This document shows, piece after piece, positions 24,092 to 32,028 of a DNA stretch of 32,028 nucleotides. Both the position numbers and the translations under genes were made by a program. Where the stretch lies: assembly GCA_903910205.1 (NCBI GenBank), contig CAIVYW010000148.1:1-32028 (forward strand). The letters are read 5' to 3'. The notes under the pieces were generated by a model. It ran no database searches, was not told the origin of the DNA, and saw only the letters and a program-made list of their open reading frames with translations. This DNA comes from an uncultured Methylococcaceae bacterium. Its GTDB lineage: Bacteria > Pseudomonadota > Gammaproteobacteria > Methylococcales > Methylomonadaceae. Every line of letters starts with the position of its first letter. Within the stretch, counting starts at the first letter, position 1.

Positions 24092-24167
24092 ATATTTTCC
24101 TTGATTTTTGAGGTGCATTGCATTGTTAGAAACAGTGCTTACAGTTAAGTAATCTATGTGCTTCGAG

Positions 24168-24213
24168 TAAAACAGCTTCAGCTGTTTTAAAAGGCAATAG
24201 CTGAAGCTATTGC
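24168..24213. repeat. Tandem pair of palindromes upstream of hsdM
   Basis: TAAAACAGCT-TC-AGCTGTTTTA (24168-24189) and GCAATAGCT-GA-AGCTATTGC (24194-24213) are two perfect inverted repeats, 4 nt apart. An outer pair AGTTAAGT (24143-24150) / ACTTAACT (24233-24240) encloses them. The block lies between gnnB (upstream on the - strand) and hsdM, about 80 bp ahead of the hsdM start. It could be a terminator block for gnnB, an operator for the RM operon, or a mobile palindromic repeat. Confidence 0.55.
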
Positions 24214-24273
24214 TGCACTTAAAACTGTTTTCACTTAACTTAATGGCAATCGGAAGGGATTATTCCTAAGAAA

Positions 24274-25371
24274 CTATACCTTCAAAACACCTCGAATAAT
24301 GTCCACAATCTTGTGAATATCATCATTGCTTAGAAACGGACAAATCGGCAGAGAAAAACAAGTCGCTGAAACGTGTTCGGTAACGGGTAAACTTAGACCA
24401 GCACACTCTTCTTTAAAGACATTTTGCTGATGCAAAGGCACGGGATAATAAACGGCACAGGCAATTTCTTGAGCCTGTAAGGCTTGCATTATTTCATCAC
24501 GATGATCAGATAATAAGGTGTATTGATGATAAACATGCTCGCCTAAACCATCTTCATAAGGGGTAATGAGTGGCAAATCTGCCATGAGTTCTGAATACAA
24601 ATGAGCGACATGACGACGCGCTTGATTGTATTGATCGATGCGTTTTAATTTGGCGCGTAAGATGACGGCCTGCATTTCATCGAGACGACTGTTATAGCCA
24701 ATCACATCATGGTAATAACGCACATCTGAACCGTGATTACGGAGTTGTTTTATTTTAGCCGCTGTTTCATCTGAGTTAGTAACGACTAAACCGCCATCAC
24801 CAAAGGCACCTAGATTTTTGCTGGGAAAAAAGCTGTAGCCTCCCGCGTGACCTATCGCACCTGTTTGTTTGCCATTAATGCTGGCACCAAAGGACTGACA
24901 AGCATCTTCAATTAGTTTTAATTGATGTTGTTCACAAAGCTGCATAATCTCTGTCATATCTGCTGGCTGACCAAACAGATGCACGGGCATAATGGCTTTA
25001 GTTTTAGAGGTAATGGCAAGCTCTATGGCTTCTGGAGAAATATTGAAAGTTCTAGGATCAATATCAACAAAAACAGGAATAGCACCCACATATTTAATCG
25101 CTTCTGCTGTGGCTATAAAGGTAAAGGCACTGGTAATGACTTCATCACCCGCACCGATACCTTCGGCAATTAAGGCTAAATGTAAAGCATCGGTGCCAGA
25201 GGCAACGCCAATGGCATGTTTAACGCCTAGGTAAACTGCGGCTTCCTTTTCAAAAGCCTGTACATTGGGACCTAATATAAAAGCACAGTTTTCTATAGTT
25301 TCAGCCAAGCCGCGCTCAACTTCATCTTTAATTTCAACATATTGAGCTTTCAGATTTACCATGGGTATCAT
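24274..25371 (-). CDS. gnnB: DegT/DnrJ-family sugar aminotransferase, GnnB-like
   Basis: A 365-residue PLP enzyme of the DegT/DnrJ/EryC1/StrS family. The PLP-binding lysine is K185 in FFPSKNLGAFGDGG; other hallmarks are GVASGTDALHLAL (about 54-66), AFTFIATAEAI, VHLFGQPADM and ACQSFGA. Together with the oxidoreductase at 25535 it matches the GnnA/GnnB pair that converts UDP-GlcNAc to UDP-2-acetamido-3-amino-2,3-dideoxyglucose, giving lipid A with amide-linked acyl chains, as described for Acidithiobacillus ferrooxidans, where these genes sit by lpxA and lpxB. WbpE/WecE-type roles in O-antigen synthesis are the main alternative. A 163-bp spacer with a repeat lies between it and gnnA. Confidence 0.8.
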   Translation of the reverse strand: MIPMVNLKAQYVEIKDEVERGLAETIENCAFILGPNVQAFEKEAAVYLGVKHAIGVASGTDALHLALIAEGIGAGDEVITSAFTFIATAEAIKYVGAIPVFVDIDPRTFNISPEAIELAITSKTKAIMPVHLFGQPADMTEIMQLCEQHQLKLIEDACQSFGASINGKQTGAIGHAGGYSFFPSKNLGAFGDGGLVVTNSDETAAKIKQLRNHGSDVRYYHDVIGYNSRLDEMQAVILRAKLKRIDQYNQARRHVAHLYSELMADLPLITPYEDGLGEHVYHQYTLLSDHRDEIMQALQAQEIACAVYYPVPLHQQNVFKEECAGLSLPVTEHVSATCFSLPICPFLSNDDIHKIVDIIRGVLKV

Positions 25372-25465
25372 GTTTTATTGCCTTATATCTTATAGGTAGA
25401 CGTGTCTCTACGAATGATTATGAAACGCTAATAACAGAGTTTATTATTAACTTAATATTTTAAAA

Positions 25466-25514
25466 GGGCGTATGCAATACGCCCCTACGGACATCACCAC
25501 AATAATATCGTTCT
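25466..25514. repeat. Dispersed repeat D, copy 1
   Basis: A stem GGGCGTAT-GCA-ATACGCCC is followed by CCTACGGACATCACCACAAT and ATCGTTC. A second copy in the same orientation is at 26675-26731. It lies between gnnA and gnnB. Confidence 0.75.
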
Positions 25515-25534
25515 TGTGTGTAATTCCAATCTAA

Positions 25535-26485
25535 CTATTTATCACCAAGCAACTGGGTAATTTGTATCGCTGTTGCCAAGGCTCGTCTGCCGGCCTCGCC
25601 AGAGACTAAAGGTGGATGTCCAGTTTGAATACAATTAATAAAGTGTTTAATTTCTTCAAGCAGCGCATCACCGCCTTCGAATACAGATTCTTCTGTTTCT
25701 ATTTCAGGAATACCTGGAAACATTTCTTTACTACCTGTTTTGTATTTACTTAATATTCGGTTTTGAAAATCAACAGAGATATAGGAACTGGGCCTAAACA
25801 AGCGCATTTTACGTTCTAGCTTCATACTGATTCGGCTGGCGGTGACATTGGCTACACAGCCATTTTTGAAGAGTATTCTGGCATTAGCAATATCGGTGCC
25901 CTGCGTTAAAACGGCTGTGCCACTGGCATCAATGCGCTCTATTTCAGAATCAACTAAGGCTAAAATAATATCAATGTCGTGGATCATTAAATCTAAAACC
26001 ACGCTGACATCATTAGCCCTAGGATTAAAGGGCGATAGACGATGTGACTCAATAAACAGCGGTTTTTCATCTTTATCTAAGCCTAATACCGCTGAATTAA
26101 AGCGTTCTAAATGACCTACTTGCAAAATAAGATTTTTAGTTTTAGCGATGGCGATTAATTCATCCGCTTCGGCAACGGTAACGGTAATCGGTTTTTCAAC
26201 CAAGACATGAGTGCCGGCATTAAGAAAATCCTTAGAGACTTGATGATGCAGGGTAGTTGGCACCACAATACTGACGGCATCAACATTCCCCAGCAATGCT
26301 TGATAATCCGTTAATGCCCGCGCATTATGTTTATCTGCAACCGCTTTGGCGGCTGCTTCATTGATATCGACAACAGCGACTAATTCACAGTCGGGTAATG
26401 AGGCATATTTTTCAGCATGAAATCTACCTAAATAACCGGTACCAATAACAGCACATTTTAATTTCTTCATTTGCTTTAATGACAT
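25535..26485 (-). CDS. gnnA: Gfo/Idh/MocA-family sugar oxidoreductase, GnnA-like
   Basis: A 316-residue NAD-dependent dehydrogenase. Its Rossmann fold opens with CAVIGTGYLGRFHAEKY (about residues 11-27). The AVVDIN acid end of strand 2, the VVPTTLHHQVSKDFL segment and the family EKP motif in HVLVEKPIT (about 93-101) follow, and the dimer and substrate domain has DLMIHDIDIILAL. It would oxidise the 3-hydroxyl of UDP-GlcNAc to give the substrate of the aminotransferase that follows. The assignment rests on pairing with the DegT gene and closeness to lpxB, not on a diagnostic residue. A second ATG five codons in (26470) is an equally good start by sequence. Confidence 0.8.
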   Translation of the reverse strand: MSLKQMKKLKCAVIGTGYLGRFHAEKYASLPDCELVAVVDINEAAAKAVADKHNARALTDYQALLGNVDAVSIVVPTTLHHQVSKDFLNAGTHVLVEKPITVTVAEADELIAIAKTKNLILQVGHLERFNSAVLGLDKDEKPLFIESHRLSPFNPRANDVSVVLDLMIHDIDIILALVDSEIERIDASGTAVLTQGTDIANARILFKNGCVANVTASRISMKLERKMRLFRPSSYISVDFQNRILSKYKTGSKEMFPGIPEIETEESVFEGGDALLEEIKHFINCIQTGHPPLVSGEAGRRALATAIQITQLLGDK

Positions 26486-26787
26486 TCAATTTAACGTAAG
26501 CCGAACAGAGTCTTATAACAATAACGTTATCAGCAGTGAACTATTCGGTGATGGAGCTGGCTTTAGTATTGTAATCTATCAATATTTAATCATAAACTTT
26601 ATCATGCTTTGTTCGCAAAACCCCGTTGTTCAGGCTCCAGCGATGTAAATCTTGCAAACGAAGTTATAAACACCGTAGGGGCGTATTGCATACGCCCCTA
26701 CGGACTGGTCATCACCACAATGTTATCGTTCCTGATAAATAAAGCGTGTGTAAATACCTATGCTTTAAGTGGGGAGAATGCGAAGTC
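26486..26787. repeat. Gene-free spacer with dispersed repeat D, copy 2
   Basis: No convincing gene lies in this 302-bp gap between copA and gnnA. At 26675-26731 it carries GTAGGGGCGTATTGCATACG and CCCCTACGGAC followed by ATCACCACAATGTTATCGTTC, a copy of 25466-25514. Its stem centre (TGC) is the complement of the centre in copy 1 (GCA). The left part probably holds the promoter of gnnA, but I see no convincing -35/-10 pair. Confidence 0.7.
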
Positions 26788-29013
26788 TCATATCCAGCGC
26801 AAGCGGTTAGCATTAGTGACTACGGTCACAGAAGATAAGGCCATCGCAGCGCCGGCAATCATTGGGTTTAATAAAATACCAAATAAGGGGTAGAACAAGC
26901 CAGCAGCGATAGGAATACTAATGATATTATAGAAAAAAGCCCCGATTAGGTTTTGTTTTATATTAATCACCGTCGCTTTTGACAAGGCAATCACCTCTGG
27001 AATTTTTAATAAGGAGCCTTGCAGTATAACGATATCAGCACTCTCAATGGCAACATCGGTACCCGTACCTATAGCCATGCCAACATTAGCTTGCGCCAAT
27101 GCCGGTGCATCATTGATACCATCGCCAACCATGCCGACAATTTCACCTTGTTGCTGCAATTCTAAAACGACAGCGGCCTTATCTTGAGGTAATACCTGAG
27201 CACACACTTCAGAAATCCCCGCTTGTTTAGCAATAGCATGAGCCGTTATTTGATTATCGCCAGTCACCATAATAATACGCAAGCCTAGGTCTTTAAGGTG
27301 TTGTACGGCAAGAGCTGAATCTTTCTTGATGGGATCAGAGACGCCAATAATGCCGACTATTTTGTCATTGACGGCTAATAACATGGGGGTTTGTCCTAGA
27401 GCGGACAATTTCTCTAATTTATTATTGTAACGAGTAAATTTAATCCCTTTAGCATCCATTAAGGCTTTATTGCCGAAGAATATTGGTTGGTCATTGATAG
27501 TCGCCATTACACCAAGCCCCGGTATTGCTTCAAACTGCTGAGTTTTATCTAGCGTAAGCTGTCTATTAGCCGCTGCGGCTACAATAGCGGCAGCCAAAGG
27601 ATGTTCAGAGCCCGATTCTATGCTTGCAGCCCATTGTAAGATTTGATCTTCAGTAAACTCATCAATGGCTATAATGCTTGAAACGATGGGTTTGCCTTCA
27701 GTGATGGTGCCCGTTTTATCGAGAATTAAGCAGCTTATTTTTCCCGCAGATTGTAGCGCATCACCTTTACGAATTAAGATGCCTGATTGTGCCGCCCTGC
27801 CCACGGCGACCATTACAGAAATAGGCGTTGCTAATCCCAAGGCACAGGGACAGGCAATGACTAATACTGTCATAGAGGTGACAAAAGCATAGCCTAACGA
27901 AGGTTCTGGTCCAAATACATACCACATCAAAAAGGTTAGGGCTGAAATAACCAGAACAGCAGGTACAAAAACACTGGAGATTTTATCAGCCAAGCGGGCT
28001 ATTTCAGGTTTGCTATTTTGAGCTTGTCTAACGCTCATAACAATTTGTGCTAAGGCGGTATCGCGTCCTATACGCGTTGCTTTAAATAGAAAGCTGCCGG
28101 TCTGATTGATGGTGCCCGCTACAACTTCTGCGCCAATGACTTTTTCTACAGGTAGTGGTTCACCTGTTAACATCGCTTCATTGACGGTGGAATGACCTTC
28201 CAACAAAATGCCATCGACTGCAATCTTTTCACCGGGTCTGACACGTAAAATATCACCTAAACCCACTTGTTCGATGGGAATATCAATTTCCTCAGCGTTT
28301 CGGATAACGCGAGCGGTACGTGGTTGTAAACCGATCAATTGCCGAATAGCACTCGAGGTTTTACCTCTGGCCAAGGTTTCTAAAGCGCTGCCTAGATTAA
28401 TAAAAGCTAATATGACCACCGCAGCTTCAAAGTAGGCGTGTTTGGCTAAGGTAGGTAAGGTCTCTGCATAATCAATGACTATGCAGGAATATAGCCATGC
28501 TGAACTTGTTCCTAGCGCAATCAAGGTATCCATGTTGGCCTGTTTTAGGCGAAGAGATTTGATGGCGCCACTATAAAAATGCCAGCCAGAATAAATTAAT
28601 ATCGCCAATGTAAGTAGGGCAATTTCCGGCCAAAGCCATAGTCCTGTTGCTGAGCCGATTTCGGGTAGCCAGCTAAAATGTTCAGCGGCCATTAATAGGG
28701 CACCAAAAACACCAGCGACAGAGGCTTTCTTCATTAAGGATCGATAGCGCTGTAATTCTTGATCTTCTTGTTCAGAGGGGTCTTCAATACCTTCCATTAT
28801 TGCCGCATCAAAGCCCGCCTCTTTAACCGCTTGCTTTAACGCAGTTGGATTTGCTAGGCCGGTAATGGTCGCTGTGTGATCAGCAAAATTAACGCTGACA
28901 GAACTAACGTTTTCGACTGCGGCTAAAGCACCTTCAATAGCGCTAACACAACCTGCACAACGCATACCTAAAATGGATAGGCGTATCTCATTAGTCGTCT
29001 CTTTTGTACTCAT
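26788..29013 (-). CDS. copA: Copper-exporting P1B-type ATPase CopA
   Basis: A 741-residue P-type ATPase with one N-terminal HMA domain (MRCAGC, Cys19 and Cys22). It has eight hydrophobic segments, the actuator [10 protein letters not shown], the transmembrane ion site [11 protein letters not shown] near residue 388, phosphorylation loop [11 protein letters not shown] near 430, [11 protein letters not shown] (the HP motif) and the hinge [18 protein letters not shown]. The CPC motif with a Cys-x-x-Cys HMA domain indicates Cu(I) export across the inner membrane. An SD (AGGTAAAG) precedes the ATG. The next gene upstream is a small copper chaperone. It ends in a Trp-Ile tail after the last membrane helices ([14 protein letters not shown]). 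Confidence 0.94.
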   Translation of the reverse strand: MSTKETTNEIRLSILGMRCAGCVSAIEGALAAVENVSSVSVNFADHTATITGLANPTALKQAVKEAGFDAAIMEGIEDPSEQEDQELQRYRSLMKKASVAGVFGALLMAAEHFSWLPEIGSATGLWLWPEIALLTLAILIYSGWHFYSGAIKSLRLKQANMDTLIALGTSSAWLYSCIVIDYAETLPTLAKHAYFEAAVVILAFINLGSALETLARGKTSSAIRQLIGLQPRTARVIRNAEEIDIPIEQVGLGDILRVRPGEKIAVDGILLEGHSTVNEAMLTGEPLPVEKVIGAEVVAGTINQTGSFLFKATRIGRDTALAQIVMSVRQAQNSKPEIARLADKISSVFVPAVLVISALTFLMWYVFGPEPSLGYAFVTSMTVLVIACPCALGLATPISVMVAVGRAAQSGILIRKGDALQSAGKISCLILDKTGTITEGKPIVSSIIAIDEFTEDQILQWAASIESGSEHPLAAAIVAAAANRQLTLDKTQQFEAIPGLGVMATINDQPIFFGNKALMDAKGIKFTRYNNKLEKLSALGQTPMLLAVNDKIVGIIGVSDPIKKDSALAVQHLKDLGLRIIMVTGDNQITAHAIAKQAGISEVCAQVLPQDKAAVVLELQQQGEIVGMVGDGINDAPALAQANVGMAIGTGTDVAIESADIVILQGSLLKIPEVIALSKATVINIKQNLIGAFFYNIISIPIAAGLFYPLFGILLNPMIAGAAMALSSVTVVTNANRLRWI

Positions 29014-29046
29014 GGACTTTACCTTTGGTGTGTTATTTGATGGAAT

Positions 29047-29253
29047 TTATACCCCAAAACCGGCCGCTATAATAGTTGCTTTTATGGTGTCGATATCAAC
29101 GAGTTCATTATTATATTCAATGCTGATTTCATTGTTTTTAGCCGATGCAGCGACTGAAATAACACCTGATATAGCACTAAGCTTTCCTTTAATATTACTT
29201 TCACATCCGCCACATTTCATTTCGGTAACGGTTAAGGTCTGAGATTCAATCAT
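29047..29253 (-). CDS. HMA-domain metallochaperone (CopZ-like)
   Basis: A 68-residue one-domain protein with the copper-binding loop TVTEMKCGGCESNIKGKL (Cys14 and Cys17) and the beta-alpha-beta-beta-alpha-beta pattern of Atx1/CopZ proteins, ending ATIIAAGFGV. The frame opens farther upstream, but the start at 29253 fits the family length and has AGGGA about 8 nt before it. It precedes copA by 33 nt on the same strand, so it is likely co-transcribed and hands Cu(I) to the ATPase. MKCGGC rather than MTCxxC is found in a number of such chaperones. Confidence 0.88.
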   Translation of the reverse strand: MIESQTLTVTEMKCGGCESNIKGKLSAISGVISVAASAKNNEISIEYNNELVDIDTIKATIIAAGFGV

Positions 29254-29439
29254 TTTTATCCCTGCTATTCCTGCTATTAATGGCAGGCAATTATAGGCTT
29301 TCAGATAACTATTTTCCAAAACAAAAAAACACACCCGCAAAGATAGTCTAAAATGCCAACTAGCAAGTAGGAGATAGCGATCTAAAGAGCATGGATTTAT
29401 GCTGAAGTCATCAGATTAAATTATTGACCTAAACTAATA

Positions 29440-31443
29440 ATGTCCAAATTAAATCCCGAACAACAAACTGCGGTTAAAGCGATAGATCAACCCTTATTAG
29501 TGCTAGCGGGTGCTGGTAGTGGTAAAACGCGAGTGATTACCGAAAAAATCGCTTATCTTATTAAACAAGGCTTACCTGCGAGACATATTGCGGCGCTGAC
29601 GTTTACCAATAAAGCGGCGCGAGAAATGAAAAGTCGCGTTTCTAAATTGATTGATAGCTCTGAAAGTCGAGGTTTACGAGTATCTACCTTTCATTCCTTA
29701 GGGCTGGATATTTTGCGTAAGGAGCATAAGGTCTTAGCTTACAAAGCCGCCATTACCCTGTTTGATGAACAAGATAAACAAACCTTATTAAAGAGTTTGA
29801 TTAATTATGGCGCAAAAGACTGTGATATTGATAATGTCGACCGATATGCTCAACAAATTGGGCAATGGAAAAATGCTTTTATTACTCCCGAGCAGGCGTT
29901 AACGTCAGCAAGCCCAGATCAGCATCCCATCGCCGGGCTATACCAAGAATATACGCGCAGTCTCAAAGCTTATAATGCGGTTGATTTTGACGATCTGATT
30001 TTGTTACCGGTGTTGTTGTTTCAGCAGCACCGTGAGGTATTAGAAAAATGGCAGAATAAAATTCGTTATTTGTTAGTGGATGAATATCAGGATACTAATA
30101 TCACCCAATACCAATTAATTAAATTACTGGCAGGTAGCTTAGGACGCTTTACCGTGGTGGGTGATGATGATCAGTCTATTTATGCGTGGCGTGGCGCACA
30201 GCCAGAGAACTTAGCGCAATTACAAAAAGATTACGCTAGGTTACAGGTTATTAAACTAGAGCAAAATTATCGCTCTACGGGTCGTATCCTGAAAGTGGCC
30301 AATCATCTGATCGCTAATAATCCTCATGTCTTTGAAAAGCGATTATGGAGTGAGCTAGGTTATGGTGATGCACTGCGCGTGTTAAGTCATAGAAATGATC
30401 AAGTTGAAGCGCAACAAGTGGTTTCTGAAATTGTTCATCATAAATTTAAAACGGGGGGCAGTTATCAAGATTATGCAATTTTATACCGTGGCAATCATCA
30501 ATCTCGATTGTTTGAGCAAGCACTTAGAGAAAATAATATTCCCTATTTAATTAGCGGTAGCTCATCATTTTTTAATAACCCAGAAATTAAAGATATATTG
30601 GCTTATTTACGTCTAATGGTTAATCAAAACGATGATGCGGCCTATTTACGTATTATCAATACGCCTAAGCGTGAAATTGGCCCGACGACATTAGAAAAGT
30701 TAGGCACGTATGCAAATGAACGACATATTAGTCTGTTTGCCGCCAGTGCTGAATTAGGTCTCACACAAAAGCTCTCTGAAAAATCAATCATAAGATTACA
30801 GAAATTTTATAATTGGGTGCTCGATACTGCCGGTCAAATTGACCGTGGTGATACCTTTGTGGCCATAGAGCAGGCTATAAATCACATAGCTTATGAACAG
30901 TTTTTAAAAGAAAACAGTAAAAGTAACGAGTCGGCTGCCCGAAAAATCAAGAATGTTAATGAGCTGGTTGAATGGCTTAAGCGTATTGCCGATAAAGATA
31001 GCGAAGTTCAAAAGCCCCTAGCTGAAATTGTCTCTAAAATTATGCTGATGGATATTATGGAGCGCAATCAAGAACAAGAGTCTTTAGATCAAGTTAGTTT
31101 AATGACCTTACATGCTGCAAAAGGACTAGAGTTTCCGCATGTTTTTCTCATTGGTATAGAAGAAAACATATTGCCTCATCAAAGCAGTATAGAGGCTGAT
31201 AATATCGAAGAAGAACGGCGCTTGGCCTATGTCGGTATCACGCGTGCTCAGCGTACCTGTACCTTTAGTTACTGCACACATCGCAAGCGATACGGTGAGA
31301 TTTCTGAATGCGAGCCCAGTCGATTTTTAAATGAATTGCCGGCTGATGATTTGGAATGGGTTAATAAAAAACAATTAACCCCCGACGTTATTAAAGAACG
31401 AGGCAAGGCCAATCTAGCCAATTTAAAAACAATGTTATCGTAA
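29440..31443 (+). CDS. rep: ATP-dependent DNA helicase Rep
   Basis: A 667-residue UvrD/Rep superfamily-1 helicase that unwinds DNA 3' to 5' and helps restart stalled forks. Motifs run in order: Q-motif LNPEQQTAV, Walker A LAGAGSGKTRVI (residues 22-33), Ia TFTNKAAREMKSRV, II LVDEYQDTN near 213, III VGDDDQSIYAWRGA near 240, IV LEQNYRST, V LMTLHAAKGLEFPHVF and VI EERRLAYVGITRAQ. The length equals Rep (about 670) rather than UvrD or PcrA (about 720 or more). It is divergent from the copper chaperone gene. No strong SD is visible in the A/T-rich leader. Confidence 0.93.
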   Translation: MSKLNPEQQTAVKAIDQPLLVLAGAGSGKTRVITEKIAYLIKQGLPARHIAALTFTNKAAREMKSRVSKLIDSSESRGLRVSTFHSLGLDILRKEHKVLAYKAAITLFDEQDKQTLLKSLINYGAKDCDIDNVDRYAQQIGQWKNAFITPEQALTSASPDQHPIAGLYQEYTRSLKAYNAVDFDDLILLPVLLFQQHREVLEKWQNKIRYLLVDEYQDTNITQYQLIKLLAGSLGRFTVVGDDDQSIYAWRGAQPENLAQLQKDYARLQVIKLEQNYRSTGRILKVANHLIANNPHVFEKRLWSELGYGDALRVLSHRNDQVEAQQVVSEIVHHKFKTGGSYQDYAILYRGNHQSRLFEQALRENNIPYLISGSSSFFNNPEIKDILAYLRLMVNQNDDAAYLRIINTPKREIGPTTLEKLGTYANERHISLFAASAELGLTQKLSEKSIIRLQKFYNWVLDTAGQIDRGDTFVAIEQAINHIAYEQFLKENSKSNESAARKIKNVNELVEWLKRIADKDSEVQKPLAEIVSKIMLMDIMERNQEQESLDQVSLMTLHAAKGLEFPHVFLIGIEENILPHQSSIEADNIEEERRLAYVGITRAQRTCTFSYCTHRKRYGEISECEPSRFLNELPADDLEWVNKKQLTPDVIKERGKANLANLKTMLS

Positions 31444-31479
31444 TCTGTCATAGGGCAGAAAACTATCTGGAAGAACATA

Positions 31480-31896
31480 ATGAAAAAGCTAACACTATTA
31501 CTACTGTTGCTAATGGTTTCAACGAATGTATTTTCAAAATGGACTAAAATAGGTGGCAATGATGAGGTGACATCTTATATTGACTTTGAGTCTATACAAA
31601 AAGAAGGTAATAACTTATTAGCGTGGGCACTAGGAAATAAAGTAAAAGTGTGGATGTTAAATGATTACAAGCTAAGTCAGATTCAAATTAATGGTATGAA
31701 ATATTATTCAGATATAGTTCATTATGAATTTGATTGTGAAAAAGACAGCCAATTAGTGCTTAGTGCTAAAGGTTTCTCAGGGCATATTGGTTTAGGTGAG
31801 CTTATGAGTAGTGTGGGTGTTTCTAATGCAACTGAAGAAATAGTACCCGGAACTATCAGTGAAATCAGATATAAAACTGCCTGCGATAAGAAATAG
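31480..31896 (+). CDS. Secreted surface-adhesin-E-like protein
   Basis: A 138-residue exported protein. A Sec signal (MKKLTLLLLLLMVSTNVFS) leads to KWTKIGGNDEVTSYIDFESI, then a Trp-containing strand (LLAWALGNK) and YYSDIVHYEFDCEKDSQLVL, and a last KTACDKK. The pattern WxxI, YID-x-x-SI-x-x-x-G and YEFDC with a C-terminal Cys is that of the Surface-adhesin protein E family, whose members often lie in envelopes and have unclear roles. The two Cys residues probably form a disulfide. AAGAAC about 8 nt before the ATG is a weak SD. It follows rep by 36 nt. Confidence 0.72.
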   Translation: MKKLTLLLLLLMVSTNVFSKWTKIGGNDEVTSYIDFESIQKEGNNLLAWALGNKVKVWMLNDYKLSQIQINGMKYYSDIVHYEFDCEKDSQLVLSAKGFSGHIGLGELMSSVGVSNATEEIVPGTISEIRYKTACDKK

Positions 31897-31944
31897 TCGT
31901 TAATTATTAGGAGTTGTCATCAATAAAGCTATTTTAATGGTTAC

Positions 31945-32028
31945 CACTTAAGGCGTTACAGTTTAAGTTCAGATGAAAGGTTCAAGGCGCAAGGTTCAAG
32001 GCGCAAGGTTAAATCTAGGAGACTAGCA
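31945..32028. repeat. Dispersed repeat C, copy 2 (cut by window edge)
   Basis: The window ends within a sequence (ACCACTTAAGGCGTTACAG to CAGATGAAAGG and AAATCTAGGAGACTAGCA) that matches 13494-13567. It carries a small internal tandem TTCAAGGCGCAAGG that copy 1 lacks. Confidence 0.65.

Overview
The window looks like a piece of a gammaproteobacterial chromosome, most likely a methanotroph of the order Methylococcales. That placement is inferred from gene content: an lpxB locus next to a GnnA/GnnB-type sugar oxidoreductase and aminotransferase, a DUF47-Pit phosphate pair, secreted Gly/Tyr-rich and lipobox proteins, and many short palindromic intergenic repeats. It was not confirmed by any search. 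No rRNA, tRNA, CRISPR array or transposase was found.

Region 1 (1-7751, + strand) is a defence and toxin-antitoxin island. It holds palindromic repeats, a short XRE-antitoxin-like ORF, a HicA toxin with a truncated HicB, and a duplicated hsdS 5' end cut short by a palindromic repeat. These are followed by a full two-domain hsdS, two VapBC-like modules whose antitoxins share nearly identical N-termini, and an hsdR. No hsdM is visible for this first type I restriction-modification (RM) system; it may lie just left of the window.

Region 2 (7963-13283) is housekeeping and envelope genes: a DUF47 regulator with the Pit phosphate transporter (+), then on the - strand a small membrane protein, two membrane microproteins, an alpha/beta-hydrolase-fold lipoprotein with Asp at the nucleophile position, a lipoprotein of the glycine-zipper type lacking the zipper, and a Gly/Tyr-rich secreted protein.

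Region 3 (13647-26485, - strand) is a lipid A sugar cluster (gnnA, gnnB, lpxB) apparently split by a second, unrelated type I RM operon. The transcription order of that operon is hsdM, a DUF1016/YhcG PDDEXK nuclease interrupted by one in-frame stop, a solitary BrnA-like antitoxin, hsdS, a GHKL-type ATPase, a STAS-like DUF4325 protein, a PIN-domain protein, and hsdR. Most junctions are ATGA overlaps or gaps of 6-16 nt, so the accessory genes are translationally tied to the RM genes. The ATPase-STAS-PIN trio is the best candidate for an undescribed system: a partner-switch-like pair (as in SpoIIAB/SpoIIAA) coupled to a likely ribonuclease.

Region 4 (26788-31896) holds a copper P1B ATPase with a small HMA-domain copper chaperone (-), the Rep DNA helicase (+) and a secreted surface-adhesin-E-like protein (+). 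Several dispersed repeat families occur more than once in the window.
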